Of a DNA stretch of 40,842 nt, positions 6,664 to 14,823 are shown one piece after another. Under the pieces are notes generated by a model. That model saw only the letters and a program-made list of their open reading frames with translations, did not search any database and was not told the origin of the DNA. The DNA comes from an uncultured Microscilla sp. (lineage in GTDB: Bacteria; Bacteroidota; Bacteroidia; Cytophagales; Microscillaceae): NCBI RefSeq assembly GCF_947493425.1, contig NZ_CANLRP010000071.1, positions 1 to 40,842 of the forward strand, read 5' to 3'. Position numbers and translations under genes: made by a program. Position 1 is the stretch's first letter; every line of letters starts with the position of its first letter.

Positions 6664-7215
6664 TTATGCTGGGTAATAAGGGCTAATCATTAAATAAACC
6701 AACACCCCTGTAAAAGCTACATACACCCATACAGGGAATGTCCACCGAACTATTTTTTTATGACGATCAATTTGCTTGGTAATGGCAAAATATATGGCAA
6801 ACAACGCTAACGGTACAACAAACAGAGATAGTCCAATATGGGTAATGAGTATTACAAAGTAAAAGTACCGAATCGTTCCTTGTCCACCAAAAGGCACTTC
6901 ATGCCCCTGTGAATGGTATATTACATAAGAGACCAAAAACAATGATGACAACACAAAGGCGGTCATCATAAATACTCGATGGTACTGTTCTTTCTTGTTT
7001 TTGATAGAAACGAAACCACCTATTAAACATATAAAAGTAGCAGAATTTAATATGGCGTTTAAGTGAGGCAAAAAAGAAACATTCAAGTTACCTAAACCAC
7101 CCATTTTTCGCTGTAAATAAAATAGTACTGCCACTACCAGTGGAATCAGTATTGATACTGTCCAGATAACAGGCATAAAACGCTTGTTTTTTTCAGCAAT
7201 CAACGCATTAGTCAT
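6664..7215 (-). CDS. DUF420 membrane protein, probable heme-copper oxidase assembly factor
   Basis: 183 residues with five predicted membrane helices. The family has conserved histidines in short loops, seen here in FLPHLNAILNS, QYHRVFM, VIYHSQGHE, ITHIGLS and DRHKKIVRWTFP. DUF420 includes the YozB/CtaM group; CtaM was reported to be needed for heme A-containing oxidase activity in Staphylococcus aureus. Its place 21 nt behind sco in this operon fits an assembly role. The exact reaction is unknown. Confidence 0.88.
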   Translation of the reverse strand: MTNALIAEKNKRFMPVIWTVSILIPLVVAVLFYLQRKMGGLGNLNVSFLPHLNAILNSATFICLIGGFVSIKNKKEQYHRVFMMTAFVLSSLFLVSYVIYHSQGHEVPFGGQGTIRYFYFVILITHIGLSLFVVPLALFAIYFAITKQIDRHKKIVRWTFPVWVYVAFTGVLVYLMISPYYPA

Positions 7216-7236
7216 ATTTATACATTTATTAAATCA

Positions 7237-7908
7237 TCAATCTTTATACTCCTGAAGCAACACTTTAATTTCTAAGATCAACTTGTCTACCTCGTCTCGA
7301 CTAACCCCATTATAATAACCTCTTATTCTTCCCTCACGGTCTACTAATATCAGTCTTGAACTGTGGAAGTAGTCTGGAGTTACTTCTTGCCCTTCGTCTC
7401 CTACAGGGATTTTGAAACCTTTTACTCCTAAGTTATATATTTCATGCTTATTCCCAGTCAGAAAGTGCCATTGTCCAGGGATTGCCTTGTATTGATCGGC
7501 GTAGTTTTTCAGTACTTCTACCGAATCGTGTTCAGGGTCAATCGAAAAAGAGAGTATATTTATCTCTTTATTGTCTTTAAATGCATTCTGCACCCGGGTA
7601 AGTTGCGAGGTCATTTTAGGGCAAATACTACCACAACGTGTAAAGAAGAAATCGGCCACATATATTTTGCCTTTTACCTCTTTGTTAGACACCTCTTGAT
7701 TACTCTGATTGGTAAACTTGAATGGGGTAATGGTATGGTATACAGAATCAACTTTCCACTGCCCGTTTACTTTTACAGAATCTACTCCTTGTGGATAAAA
7801 TATAGTCAGCTTATACTTGTTCTCACCAAATGTTCGCAAGAACAGAAATAAAAAAACTGGTAGTACCAATAAAACTATTAGTAAACCAGTTTTGTTAAAT
7901 TTTCGCAT
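7237..7908 (-). CDS. SCO1/SenC/PrrC-family copper chaperone
   Basis: 223 residues, anchored by one N-terminal helix (about 8-25) with a periplasmic thioredoxin-like domain. The copper site is complete: Cys92 and Cys96 in RCGSICP, and His182 in DYFHSSRLILVD. SCO proteins deliver or reduce copper for the CuA centre of oxidase subunit II, here the ctaC product. It lies between the subunit IV and DUF420 genes with short spacers, so it is part of the oxidase operon. The identification is firm. Confidence 0.96.
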   Translation of the reverse strand: MRKFNKTGLLIVLLVLPVFLFLFLRTFGENKYKLTIFYPQGVDSVKVNGQWKVDSVYHTITPFKFTNQSNQEVSNKEVKGKIYVADFFFTRCGSICPKMTSQLTRVQNAFKDNKEINILSFSIDPEHDSVEVLKNYADQYKAIPGQWHFLTGNKHEIYNLGVKGFKIPVGDEGQEVTPDYFHSSRLILVDREGRIRGYYNGVSRDEVDKLILEIKVLLQEYKD

Positions 7909-7969
7909 ATAATTAAATCTTTGAGTTTAGTTATTTCAAATACGAAAAACCGTTGATTAACTCAAATGT

Positions 7970-8290
7970 TTAAAGGCGTAAGGTAAATACAGAATCACCT
8001 TCAACCATCATTGCAAGAATAAACCAGGCAACAAAGATCATTGGGAGGATGATACTCCAAACCAAAAACTTTACTTCATGCCCTAAGTGCATAAAATCAG
8101 CCACAATATAAAATGCTTTTACAATGGTCAAGAATACAAATACTCCTACTCTCCACATAGAAGGAGGAAATACAAATGCAATCACAAATTCTAAAGCTGT
8201 AAGACCTAACAGTATCCAGAAAACCTTCCAAATTTGCTTGGTTTTAGCCTTTGGAATCTCACCAGTAGATGTCTCGTGAATGTTTGACAT
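7970..8290 (-). CDS. Cytochrome c oxidase subunit IV (prokaryotic type)
   Basis: 106 residues with three predicted membrane helices (about 20-40, 47-66 and 75-95). Size, helix pattern and the central FYIVADFMHLGHE segment match the small bacterial subunit IV (COX4/CtaF-like) family. It lies directly after the subunit III gene, with 53 nt between them. It carries no cofactor ligand and probably stabilises the catalytic core. Confidence 0.9.
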   Translation of the reverse strand: MSNIHETSTGEIPKAKTKQIWKVFWILLGLTALEFVIAFVFPPSMWRVGVFVFLTIVKAFYIVADFMHLGHEVKFLVWSIILPMIFVAWFILAMMVEGDSVFTLRL

Positions 8291-8343
8291 AATATCTATA
8301 TATTTAAAATCTTTTTTTATTTCCTACTTTATTTAAAACACTG

Positions 8344-9198
8344 TTAAACAAGGTAAAAGAATGTAAATACAAATACCCATACTAAGTCTACAAAGTGCCA
8401 GTATAAACCAACTTTTTCGACCATTTCGTAGTCATTTTTACGGGCATAGATACCCATTACAGTATTATAAAAGATAATAATGTTGATAATCACTCCACTC
8501 AATACGTGTGTTCCGTGAAATCCTGTGATAAAAAAGAACAGGTTGGCAAAAGTCGTAGGACCATATTGGTTTTCAGATAAGCCTGCTCCGTAGATAACTT
8601 CACCGAGGTTTCTTCCATCCCCGGAAGTCCGCAGCGCTCCCCCACCGTCGGTCCCGACAATAAAGTGAGTCCACTCCCAGGCTTGGCTACCCAGAAACAC
8701 AATTCCTCCGAGAATCGTCCAGAGCATCCATTTTTCTACATCTCGCTGGTCTCGCCTATGACCAGCCTCCACCGCCAGAACCATTGTCACACTACTCATA
8801 ATGAGAATAAAAGTCATGATACCCACAAAGACCAATGGAAGCGACTTTCCGTGTAAGAAAGGAACAGCCTCGAATACTTTTTCGGGTACTGGCCAATATT
8901 TTTGGGAAAAATAAAATTCTCCTTTTTTGGTTACTGCTACACCGTTTTCCATTACAACGTGGGCAGTTGGAACATTGAGCCCATATTGTTCTACTTGATA
9001 TGTTTTCTCATAGCTATAACCTTCATGGCTATAACGGATCATACCATAAGAGATCAGTAATGCAGAAAATGTAAACGCATCGGAAAGGAGGAAAAACCAC
9101 ATCATCAGTTTTCCATAACGAACACCTCCAAGTGGGCGATTACCCCCACCCCAGTCAATCCCTTTTTTCTTCTCGTCTGCTGTTGCGACTGTTGCCAT
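8344..9198 (-). CDS. ctaE: Cytochrome c oxidase subunit III, long form
   Basis: 284 residues. It has the family features KLMMWFFLLSDAFTFSALL near the N-terminus, GHRRDQ and SQAWEWTHFI in the middle, and FFFITGFHGTHVLSGV with YWHFVDLVWVFVF at the C-terminus. A polar insertion of about 60 residues (about 65-120, YEKTYQVEQYG to VPFLHGK) separates the first two helices and should be extracytoplasmic. A second, shorter subunit III gene lies 29 nt upstream in the operon. Both probably belong to the same oxidase, but which is the structural subunit cannot be decided from sequence. Confidence 0.93.
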   Translation of the reverse strand: MATVATADEKKKGIDWGGGNRPLGGVRYGKLMMWFFLLSDAFTFSALLISYGMIRYSHEGYSYEKTYQVEQYGLNVPTAHVVMENGVAVTKKGEFYFSQKYWPVPEKVFEAVPFLHGKSLPLVFVGIMTFILIMSSVTMVLAVEAGHRRDQRDVEKWMLWTILGGIVFLGSQAWEWTHFIVGTDGGGALRTSGDGRNLGEVIYGAGLSENQYGPTTFANLFFFITGFHGTHVLSGVIINIIIFYNTVMGIYARKNDYEMVEKVGLYWHFVDLVWVFVFTFFYLV

Positions 9199-9227
9199 AA
9201 TTTTCTCGTGTGATTATTAAACTTCTT

Positions 9228-9836
9228 TTAGTGATTCAATAATAAAAAGCCAAACAAATATAACCAAAGAATGTCTAAAAAGTGCCAATATGTTGCACAC
9301 ATTTCTATCCTGGCCAATCTTTTGGAATGTATTTTTAATCTAAAGGTTGATACTAATACTATAGCTAAAAAGACAATCCCGCTTATCAAGTGAACCGCGT
9401 GTAAACCTGTAATTACATACAGGAATGATCCGGCAGGGTTAGATTGCTCACCAGCAAACCATACGCTTGAGGCTACTAAATCTTTCCAGGCATACAGTTG
9501 CCCCACTAAAAACGCGAAACCTAAAAGAGAAGTAATGACTACCGCTATTTTAAGCAAATCTATGTTATCTTTTTTCGCTAAAATTAAAGACCAATGCATA
9601 GAAGCACTACTCATTAATATAATGATGGTATTTACCCAAAATAGATTCGGCAAATCAAACTCTAACCAGTTACCTTCGGCTCTACGTACTATATAAGCAC
9701 TGGTAAACGCCGCAAATAACATGATTATAGAAACAATAAACAACCACAACGCAAACTTTTGAGGGTGCATTGATAGTGTCTCTTGTGGTTCTTCTATAAA
9801 TTCTGCTTTATTATCCAATGTGTTTCCTGCTATCAT
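9228..9836 (-). CDS. ctaE: Cytochrome c oxidase subunit III, short form
   Basis: 202 residues with five predicted helices. Family signatures are HPQKFALWLFIVSIIMLFAA, SASMHWSLILAKK, FLYVITGLHAVHLISGI and CATYWHFLDILWLYLF. It is a paralogue of the 284-residue subunit III encoded next to it and lacks that protein's large insertion. The ATG overlaps the ctaB stop by 4 nt, so the pair is translationally coupled. Confidence 0.92.
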   Translation of the reverse strand: MIAGNTLDNKAEFIEEPQETLSMHPQKFALWLFIVSIIMLFAAFTSAYIVRRAEGNWLEFDLPNLFWVNTIIILMSSASMHWSLILAKKDNIDLLKIAVVITSLLGFAFLVGQLYAWKDLVASSVWFAGEQSNPAGSFLYVITGLHAVHLISGIVFLAIVLVSTFRLKIHSKRLARIEMCATYWHFLDILWLYLFGFLLLNH

Positions 9837-10753
9837 ATCTTATCAATCAAAAACGCAATTTGTACAACGGGAAGGTAAATAAACGACCCGAACATAATAC
9901 GTTTAGCCTGTTGTTTTGCCAGTTCTGCATCCCCTTTTGATGAACATATCTTTAATAGCTGTAATGCAGGCACTAAAAACAAGATCCCACACACAGTTGC
10001 TATAATTCCTGCTGCTAAACCTGTAATGCCTACTTGCGTGGGTAACAGTCCCATAGGAATCAGGAACATTGTGTAAACAGCTATTTGAAATGCAGTGCTT
10101 ACATCTTTGCCTTTTTTAGAGGGTAACAGTTTGAACCCTGCTTTCTTGTAGTCATCGTCCAGTACCCAGGCAATTGCCCAGAAATGAGGGAATTGCCATA
10201 TAAACTGAAACGCGAAAATAATAATGGCTTCGTAACTAATGCGTCCAGTTGCCGCAACCCAACCCAACATAGGTGGCAGAGCTCCAGGGATGGCTCCCAC
10301 AAATACAGCTATAGAACCTACTCTTTTGAGTGGTGTATATAAAAAGCCATATAGCAACATTGAAACAAATGCTAAGGCAGTAGTCAGTACATTGGTATAA
10401 CTAAGCAACAAAAACAAACCACCTATTCCAGTAATAATTGTATAGAAAATGGCTTCGTTTACTGTTACTCTACCCGAGGGGATTGGTCTGTTTTGAGTTC
10501 GACTCATCATTCTGTCCAAATCTTTCTCAATGATTTGGTTGATCATAATCGATGCTCCTGACACCAAAAAACCTCCCATTGACAAGCTAATAAAGGTTGC
10601 CCAGTTGATGGTTCCTTCGAATGCCAACAAGTAGCCAAATGCTGCCGAAAAAGCTACAAGAAATGATAATCTCGGCTTTAATAGCTCAGTATAGGTTTTA
10701 AATTTTACCAATACTGAGGTTGATGTATTAATGTTTGTCTCAGTTGTTATCAT
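9833..10753 (-). CDS. ctaB: Protoheme IX farnesyltransferase (heme O synthase)
   Basis: Adds a farnesyl group to protoheme to make heme O, the precursor of heme A. 306 residues with about eight or nine membrane helices (UbiA fold). The Asp-rich prenyl-diphosphate motif is present as NQIIEKDLDRMMSRTQNRPIPSGR. The second loop has FWAIAWVLDDDYKKAGFKLLP. The start overlaps the ctaA stop (ATGA type, 4 nt) and the stop overlaps the next ctaE start, so it sits in a tightly coupled cluster. The ctaA gene just upstream supplies the next enzyme. Confidence 0.97.
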   Translation of the reverse strand: MITTETNINTSTSVLVKFKTYTELLKPRLSFLVAFSAAFGYLLAFEGTINWATFISLSMGGFLVSGASIMINQIIEKDLDRMMSRTQNRPIPSGRVTVNEAIFYTIITGIGGLFLLLSYTNVLTTALAFVSMLLYGFLYTPLKRVGSIAVFVGAIPGALPPMLGWVAATGRISYEAIIIFAFQFIWQFPHFWAIAWVLDDDYKKAGFKLLPSKKGKDVSTAFQIAVYTMFLIPMGLLPTQVGITGLAAGIIATVCGILFLVPALQLLKICSSKGDAELAKQQAKRIMFGSFIYLPVVQIAFLIDKI

Positions 10754-11775
10754 TGCGAAATTAGTTGCTCTTGAGAAAGTTCTCCCAACGAATTTACTCC
10801 TTTCTTCACAAAAACTCTCTCGTAATTAATCGCCAGCAATAAGAAAAATTGAATGCCTAGCACTAATGAACCCAACAATAAATGAATAGGTTGTAAAAAT
10901 GCAGGTATTCCGAAATAAGCCATTGCTATTCCAGTAGCGACTTCACTAATTATTATCAAAAACAGATAGATTGTATATTTAAATACAAAATGATTTCTTT
11001 CTTTAAGTCGTGTATAAAGTAAATAAACTAAATACACGTGGGTTAGAAACACTATCCAAGAAAATGAGCGATGGATGTAAAATGTCATCCCTAAGTTATC
11101 TACCCATAAACCTCGTTGAGCCTCTCCCATATTTTTGGCAATCAAATCTATTGCCTCTCTCACTTGTGTCCCCAGCACTACTTGTATAAAAGACAAAACC
11201 AAACCTAAGATAATTACTTGGTTGATTCGTTTTTTATTTGTTATGGGAGTAGTTTTCCAAACTACTTTAAACCCTCTAATAATGGTGTATATTAACAAAA
11301 AAACAATGGCAAGAGCCAAAACCATGTGAATGGTGATCATAGAAACTGCTAAATCAGTAGCGACTACCTTTGCACCTATCCACCCCTGAAATCCTACCAA
11401 CAACACGCTTGCAAAGCTCAAAAAAACAATGCTTCGATCTACTTTCCAATAAGTAAAGGAAGCAATGAAAGTTGCAAATATAAGTAATCCGATCAATGCT
11501 CCAATCAATCGATTAATATATTCTATCCAGGTTTTTACAGGATTAAAATCTGCAATTTCTTTTCCCTGTACTTTGAATTTTTCTTTATAATTTTTTGGGA
11601 GTTGGGATACCTCGGTAGGAGGTATCCAACTTCCAAAACACTTTGGCCAGTCAGGGCACCCCATGCCAGCACCAGTGGTTCTGACGATGCCCCCAACGGC
11701 AATCAAAAAGTATACAGCAACAATGGTTACAATTCCCAGTTTCCTGAAAATCTTATGTGTGTTTTTATTGCTCAT
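10750..11775 (-). CDS. ctaA: Heme A synthase (CtaA/COX15 family)
   Basis: Oxidises the C8 methyl of heme O to give heme A. 341 residues with about eight membrane helices. The first extracytoplasmic loop has a cysteine pair, Cys40 and Cys46 (CPDWPKC), as in the Bacillus-type enzymes. Histidines in the later helices are present (ITIHMVLA, YIHRSFSW, QPIHLLLG). The first expected His, in the E-x2-H-R motif, is replaced: the protein reads E85-Y-I-N88-R. As far as I recall this is seen in other Bacteroidota, so it is probably a lineage form rather than damage. The start overlaps the ctaD stop by 11 nt. Confidence 0.95.
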   Translation of the reverse strand: MSNKNTHKIFRKLGIVTIVAVYFLIAVGGIVRTTGAGMGCPDWPKCFGSWIPPTEVSQLPKNYKEKFKVQGKEIADFNPVKTWIEYINRLIGALIGLLIFATFIASFTYWKVDRSIVFLSFASVLLVGFQGWIGAKVVATDLAVSMITIHMVLALAIVFLLIYTIIRGFKVVWKTTPITNKKRINQVIILGLVLSFIQVVLGTQVREAIDLIAKNMGEAQRGLWVDNLGMTFYIHRSFSWIVFLTHVYLVYLLYTRLKERNHFVFKYTIYLFLIIISEVATGIAMAYFGIPAFLQPIHLLLGSLVLGIQFFLLLAINYERVFVKKGVNSLGELSQEQLISQ

Positions 11776-13672
11776 TTATCTTTATTTCATCCTCATTATT
11801 CCCCCCACGCTCCAACATTTCTTTCTCGTGTGGCAAGTTAGAATGTGGTGTTTGAGATAATGGAATATGTTGAGGAATAAAATCTCCAAATCCGTCTTTT
11901 TCTGAGTTTGGCTTACTGTAATCGTAAGGCCAACGGTATACCTGAGGAATTTCTCCTGGCCAGTTTCCATGTCCAGGGTTTATAGGAGTAGTCCATTCAA
12001 GTGTAGTTGATCCCCAAGGGTTTTCAGAGGCTTTTCTACCTCGGAAAATGCTATATATAAAGTTGAATACAAATACAAACTGAGAGAATACAGTAATAAT
12101 TGCTGCAACACTAATGAAAGCATTCAAATCAGTAAATGATTTTGTAAAGTCAAAGTTAGTAAAAGCATAATAACGACGAGGGAAACCTGCAATACCGATG
12201 TAGTGCATTGGGAAAAACACAAGGTAGGCACCTACAAACGTAAACCAAAAGTGGATATACCCTAGTTTTTCATCCATCATTCGCCCAAACATTTTTGGGA
12301 ACCAGTGATACACACCTGCCATCATTCCAAAGAAAGAAGCACTACCCATTACAAGGTGAAAGTGAGCTACTACATAATAGGTATCGTGTAACTGAATATC
12401 CATTGCGTTGTTTCCAAGTATAATACCTGTAACACCACCTGAGATAAACATTGATACCAATCCAATAGAGAACATCATGGCTGGGGTAAAAATGATATTA
12501 CCTCTCCATAATGTAGTAATATAGTTAAATGATTTTACTGCTGATGGTACTGCAATAATTAATGTAAGGAACATAAATACAGACCCTAAGAATGGGTTCA
12601 TACCAGTAACAAACATATGGTGTGCCCATACAATAAATGATAGGACGGCAATACCTAAAATAGAACCAATCATTGCTTTGTAGCCAAAAATAGGCTTGCG
12701 GGCGTTGGTTGCTATTACTTCAGAAGTAATACCCAATGCAGGGATCAATACAATGTATACTTCAGGGTGTCCTAAGAACCAGAACAAGTGCTGGAATAGT
12801 ACAGGACTACCTCCTTGGTGGTGCAAAGCTTCACCTGCTATATATATTTCAGACAAGAAGAAACTTGTCCCTAAACTTCTGTCAAAAATCAGCAACAATG
12901 CTGCTGAGAATAACACAGGGAATGACAACAGACCAATGATGGCTGTAATAAAGAAAGCCCATATAGTCAGTGGCAAACGAGTAAAAGACATTCCTTTTAC
13001 TCTTAGGTTAATTACAGTTGTTATATAGTTTATACCTCCTAATAATACTGAAATAATAAACAAAGCCATACTAATTAACCACATTGTCATACCTGCACCT
13101 GAACCTGACATTGCCTGAGGCAAAGCACTTAGTGGAGGGTAAATAACCCAACTACCAGAAGCTGGTCCCGTTTCTAAGAAAATAGAAGCAAACATAATTA
13201 CACTTGATCCAAAGAAGAACCAATATGAAAGCATGTTCATAAAACCTGACGCCATGTCACGTGCACCAATCTGCAAAGGAATAAGGAAGTTACTAAAAGT
13301 ACCACTTAGTCCTGCAGTCAATACAAAGAATACCATAATGGTCCCGTGCATTGTAACCAAAGCAAGATAAAACTCTGGTTCTAGCTTTCCTGCTTCTGTA
13401 ATCCATCCACCCAAAATAGGGCGAAGAAACTCCATACTCATTTCTGGAAAACCAAGCTGTAAACGGAAAACAAGTGACATAAGTCCACCGATTACTGCCC
13501 AAAAAATTCCAGTAAATAAAAATTGTTTTGCGATAACCTTGTGATCTTCGCTAAAAATATACTTTGAAATAAAGCTTTGGTCATGGTGATGATCGTGGTC
13601 GTGTCCATGATCATGAGCGTGATCGTGACCTACCTCCTTGATTGCATCACCTTGATTATGATTATCTGCCAT
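11765..13672 (-). CDS. ctaD: Cytochrome c oxidase subunit I (heme-copper catalytic subunit)
   Basis: 635 residues from the ATG at 13672. An in-frame TTG three codons upstream (13681) is less likely. It is the catalytic core of an aa3-type oxidase: low-spin heme, heme a3 and CuB. Visible motifs are WFLGHPEVY (the His-Tyr cross-link and helix VI Glu of A-family oxidases), the helix X pair YYVVAHFHLV, and NFLIPLQIGARDMAS in the D-channel region. The cytosolic N-terminus (about residues 12-32) is an almost pure His/Asp tract, which could bind metal. The stop overlaps ctaA by 11 nt, and ctaC lies 32 nt upstream. Confidence 0.98.
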   Translation of the reverse strand: MADNHNQGDAIKEVGHDHAHDHGHDHDHHHDQSFISKYIFSEDHKVIAKQFLFTGIFWAVIGGLMSLVFRLQLGFPEMSMEFLRPILGGWITEAGKLEPEFYLALVTMHGTIMVFFVLTAGLSGTFSNFLIPLQIGARDMASGFMNMLSYWFFFGSSVIMFASIFLETGPASGSWVIYPPLSALPQAMSGSGAGMTMWLISMALFIISVLLGGINYITTVINLRVKGMSFTRLPLTIWAFFITAIIGLLSFPVLFSAALLLIFDRSLGTSFFLSEIYIAGEALHHQGGSPVLFQHLFWFLGHPEVYIVLIPALGITSEVIATNARKPIFGYKAMIGSILGIAVLSFIVWAHHMFVTGMNPFLGSVFMFLTLIIAVPSAVKSFNYITTLWRGNIIFTPAMMFSIGLVSMFISGGVTGIILGNNAMDIQLHDTYYVVAHFHLVMGSASFFGMMAGVYHWFPKMFGRMMDEKLGYIHFWFTFVGAYLVFFPMHYIGIAGFPRRYYAFTNFDFTKSFTDLNAFISVAAIITVFSQFVFVFNFIYSIFRGRKASENPWGSTTLEWTTPINPGHGNWPGEIPQVYRWPYDYSKPNSEKDGFGDFIPQHIPLSQTPHSNLPHEKEMLERGGNNEDEIKINEQ

Positions 13673-13704
13673 AATAGTCAATTCGCTTTTTAATGTTTAC
13701 AAGT

Positions 13705-14766
13705 CTAGTCAATTTTAGCGTGCGCTGTTTTTTCTTCCTGCTTTTTGCTCGCAAAATTCTTTTTCTTGCGCAGCCATTTTAAATCTCTCCCTTTGTACTC
13801 AGGGTTATCCTTGAGGAAAGGAGATTGAGATGCGTACCATTTCTTATACTCAGCTTCTTCAACAACCTCTACCAACAAACGCATACTGTAGTGCCCCTTT
13901 CCGCAAATCTCTGTACAAGCAATCTCGTAGTTAAATTTAGGGTTACCTAATTCAGATCGCATTTGTGCAGTTGTTTTAGTGGGAGTAAAATGAAACTGGG
14001 TGGGCATTCCTGGTACAGCATCCATTTTTAAGCGAAAGTGAGGTGCAAAAACACTGTGCAACACATCTTTAGCTCTAATTTTAAAAAGAATTGGACGATT
14101 TACAGGTAATACAAGCTTACCACTCACAAAGTCATCGTTTGCATCTTTGTGTCCAAAGTCGATGCCTAAATCATTGGTGGCATCAATCAAACGATAGTCA
14201 TAATTACCCATTTTCTTATCCTTACCAGGATAACGGGTTTTCCAGGCAAATTGCTGCCCTACTATTTCTACCACTTCAGCATCTTTTGGAACTTCTCCCA
14301 TAATATCCCACCACACTTTGTTACCATAAAATACCAATATAGTAAGTATGATAGCAGGAGTAATTGTCCAAGCTATTTCCAGTTTATGGTTTTCAGGGAA
14401 AAACGATGCTTTGTTCTCTTTTTTGTAACGATAACGGAAAGCAAAGTAAAACAACGCTGCGTTGGTAATCACAAACATTAATAAGATAACCGCAGTAGAA
14501 AACCAAAACAAACTATCTGTTTGTTGTCCGTGTATAGAGGATGCTTCAGGTAAAAAATTCTTGGCAGCCTCTCCTGAATACCAAATTGCTGCGATTACAC
14601 CTATCAAAGGAAAAATCCACATCAAGTTAGCATTCAGATTGTTAAATCCGTCTACTTTTTCTTTATGCTCGCCTTTTGCAACAGATACTAACCTTTGGAT
14701 TCTGAAAAGCATTAACAGAATCACAAAAATTAATACGATTGCAAGACCCAATATCAAATTAGCCAT
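13705..14766 (-). CDS. ctaC: Cytochrome c oxidase subunit II, CuA without fused cytochrome c
   Basis: 353 residues. CuA ligands are complete: His237, Cys284, Glu286, Cys288, His292 and Met295 in CTEICGKGHYSM. The usual helix hairpin is at about 88-150. Two further hydrophobic segments precede it (2-22 and 47-65), so the N-terminus is longer than in classical subunit II. There is no CxxCH, so this is not a caa3-type fusion and electrons must come from a separate heme protein. The adjacent act genes supply heme c domains, consistent with a complex III-oxidase supercomplex. The C-terminal tail is lysine-rich. Confidence 0.96.
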   Translation of the reverse strand: MANLILGLAIVLIFVILLMLFRIQRLVSVAKGEHKEKVDGFNNLNANLMWIFPLIGVIAAIWYSGEAAKNFLPEASSIHGQQTDSLFWFSTAVILLMFVITNAALFYFAFRYRYKKENKASFFPENHKLEIAWTITPAIILTILVFYGNKVWWDIMGEVPKDAEVVEIVGQQFAWKTRYPGKDKKMGNYDYRLIDATNDLGIDFGHKDANDDFVSGKLVLPVNRPILFKIRAKDVLHSVFAPHFRLKMDAVPGMPTQFHFTPTKTTAQMRSELGNPKFNYEIACTEICGKGHYSMRLLVEVVEEAEYKKWYASQSPFLKDNPEYKGRDLKWLRKKKNFASKKQEEKTAHAKID

Positions 14767-14823
14767 AAGATCAATCTATTATTTATCTGTTTGGTTCTAT
14801 AAAAATTCGTTTAAGGTAAATGT

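Noticed and set aside
8499..8856. Open frames in both directions overlapping ctaE
   Set aside because: They lie wholly within a well-supported subunit III gene, in other frames, with no start signals.
12696..13028. 110-codon plus-strand frame opposite ctaD
   Set aside because: It is antisense to the conserved core of subunit I and its composition reflects the membrane-helix codons of the other strand.
13673..13681. TTG start for ctaD three codons upstream of the ATG
   Set aside because: The ATG at 13672 gives the normal N-terminus (MADNHNQ). The TTG adds only three residues with nothing in favour of it. The same reasoning removes TTG at 17581 for actD and at 36183 for the quinone oxidoreductase, and GTG at 33420 for hemA.
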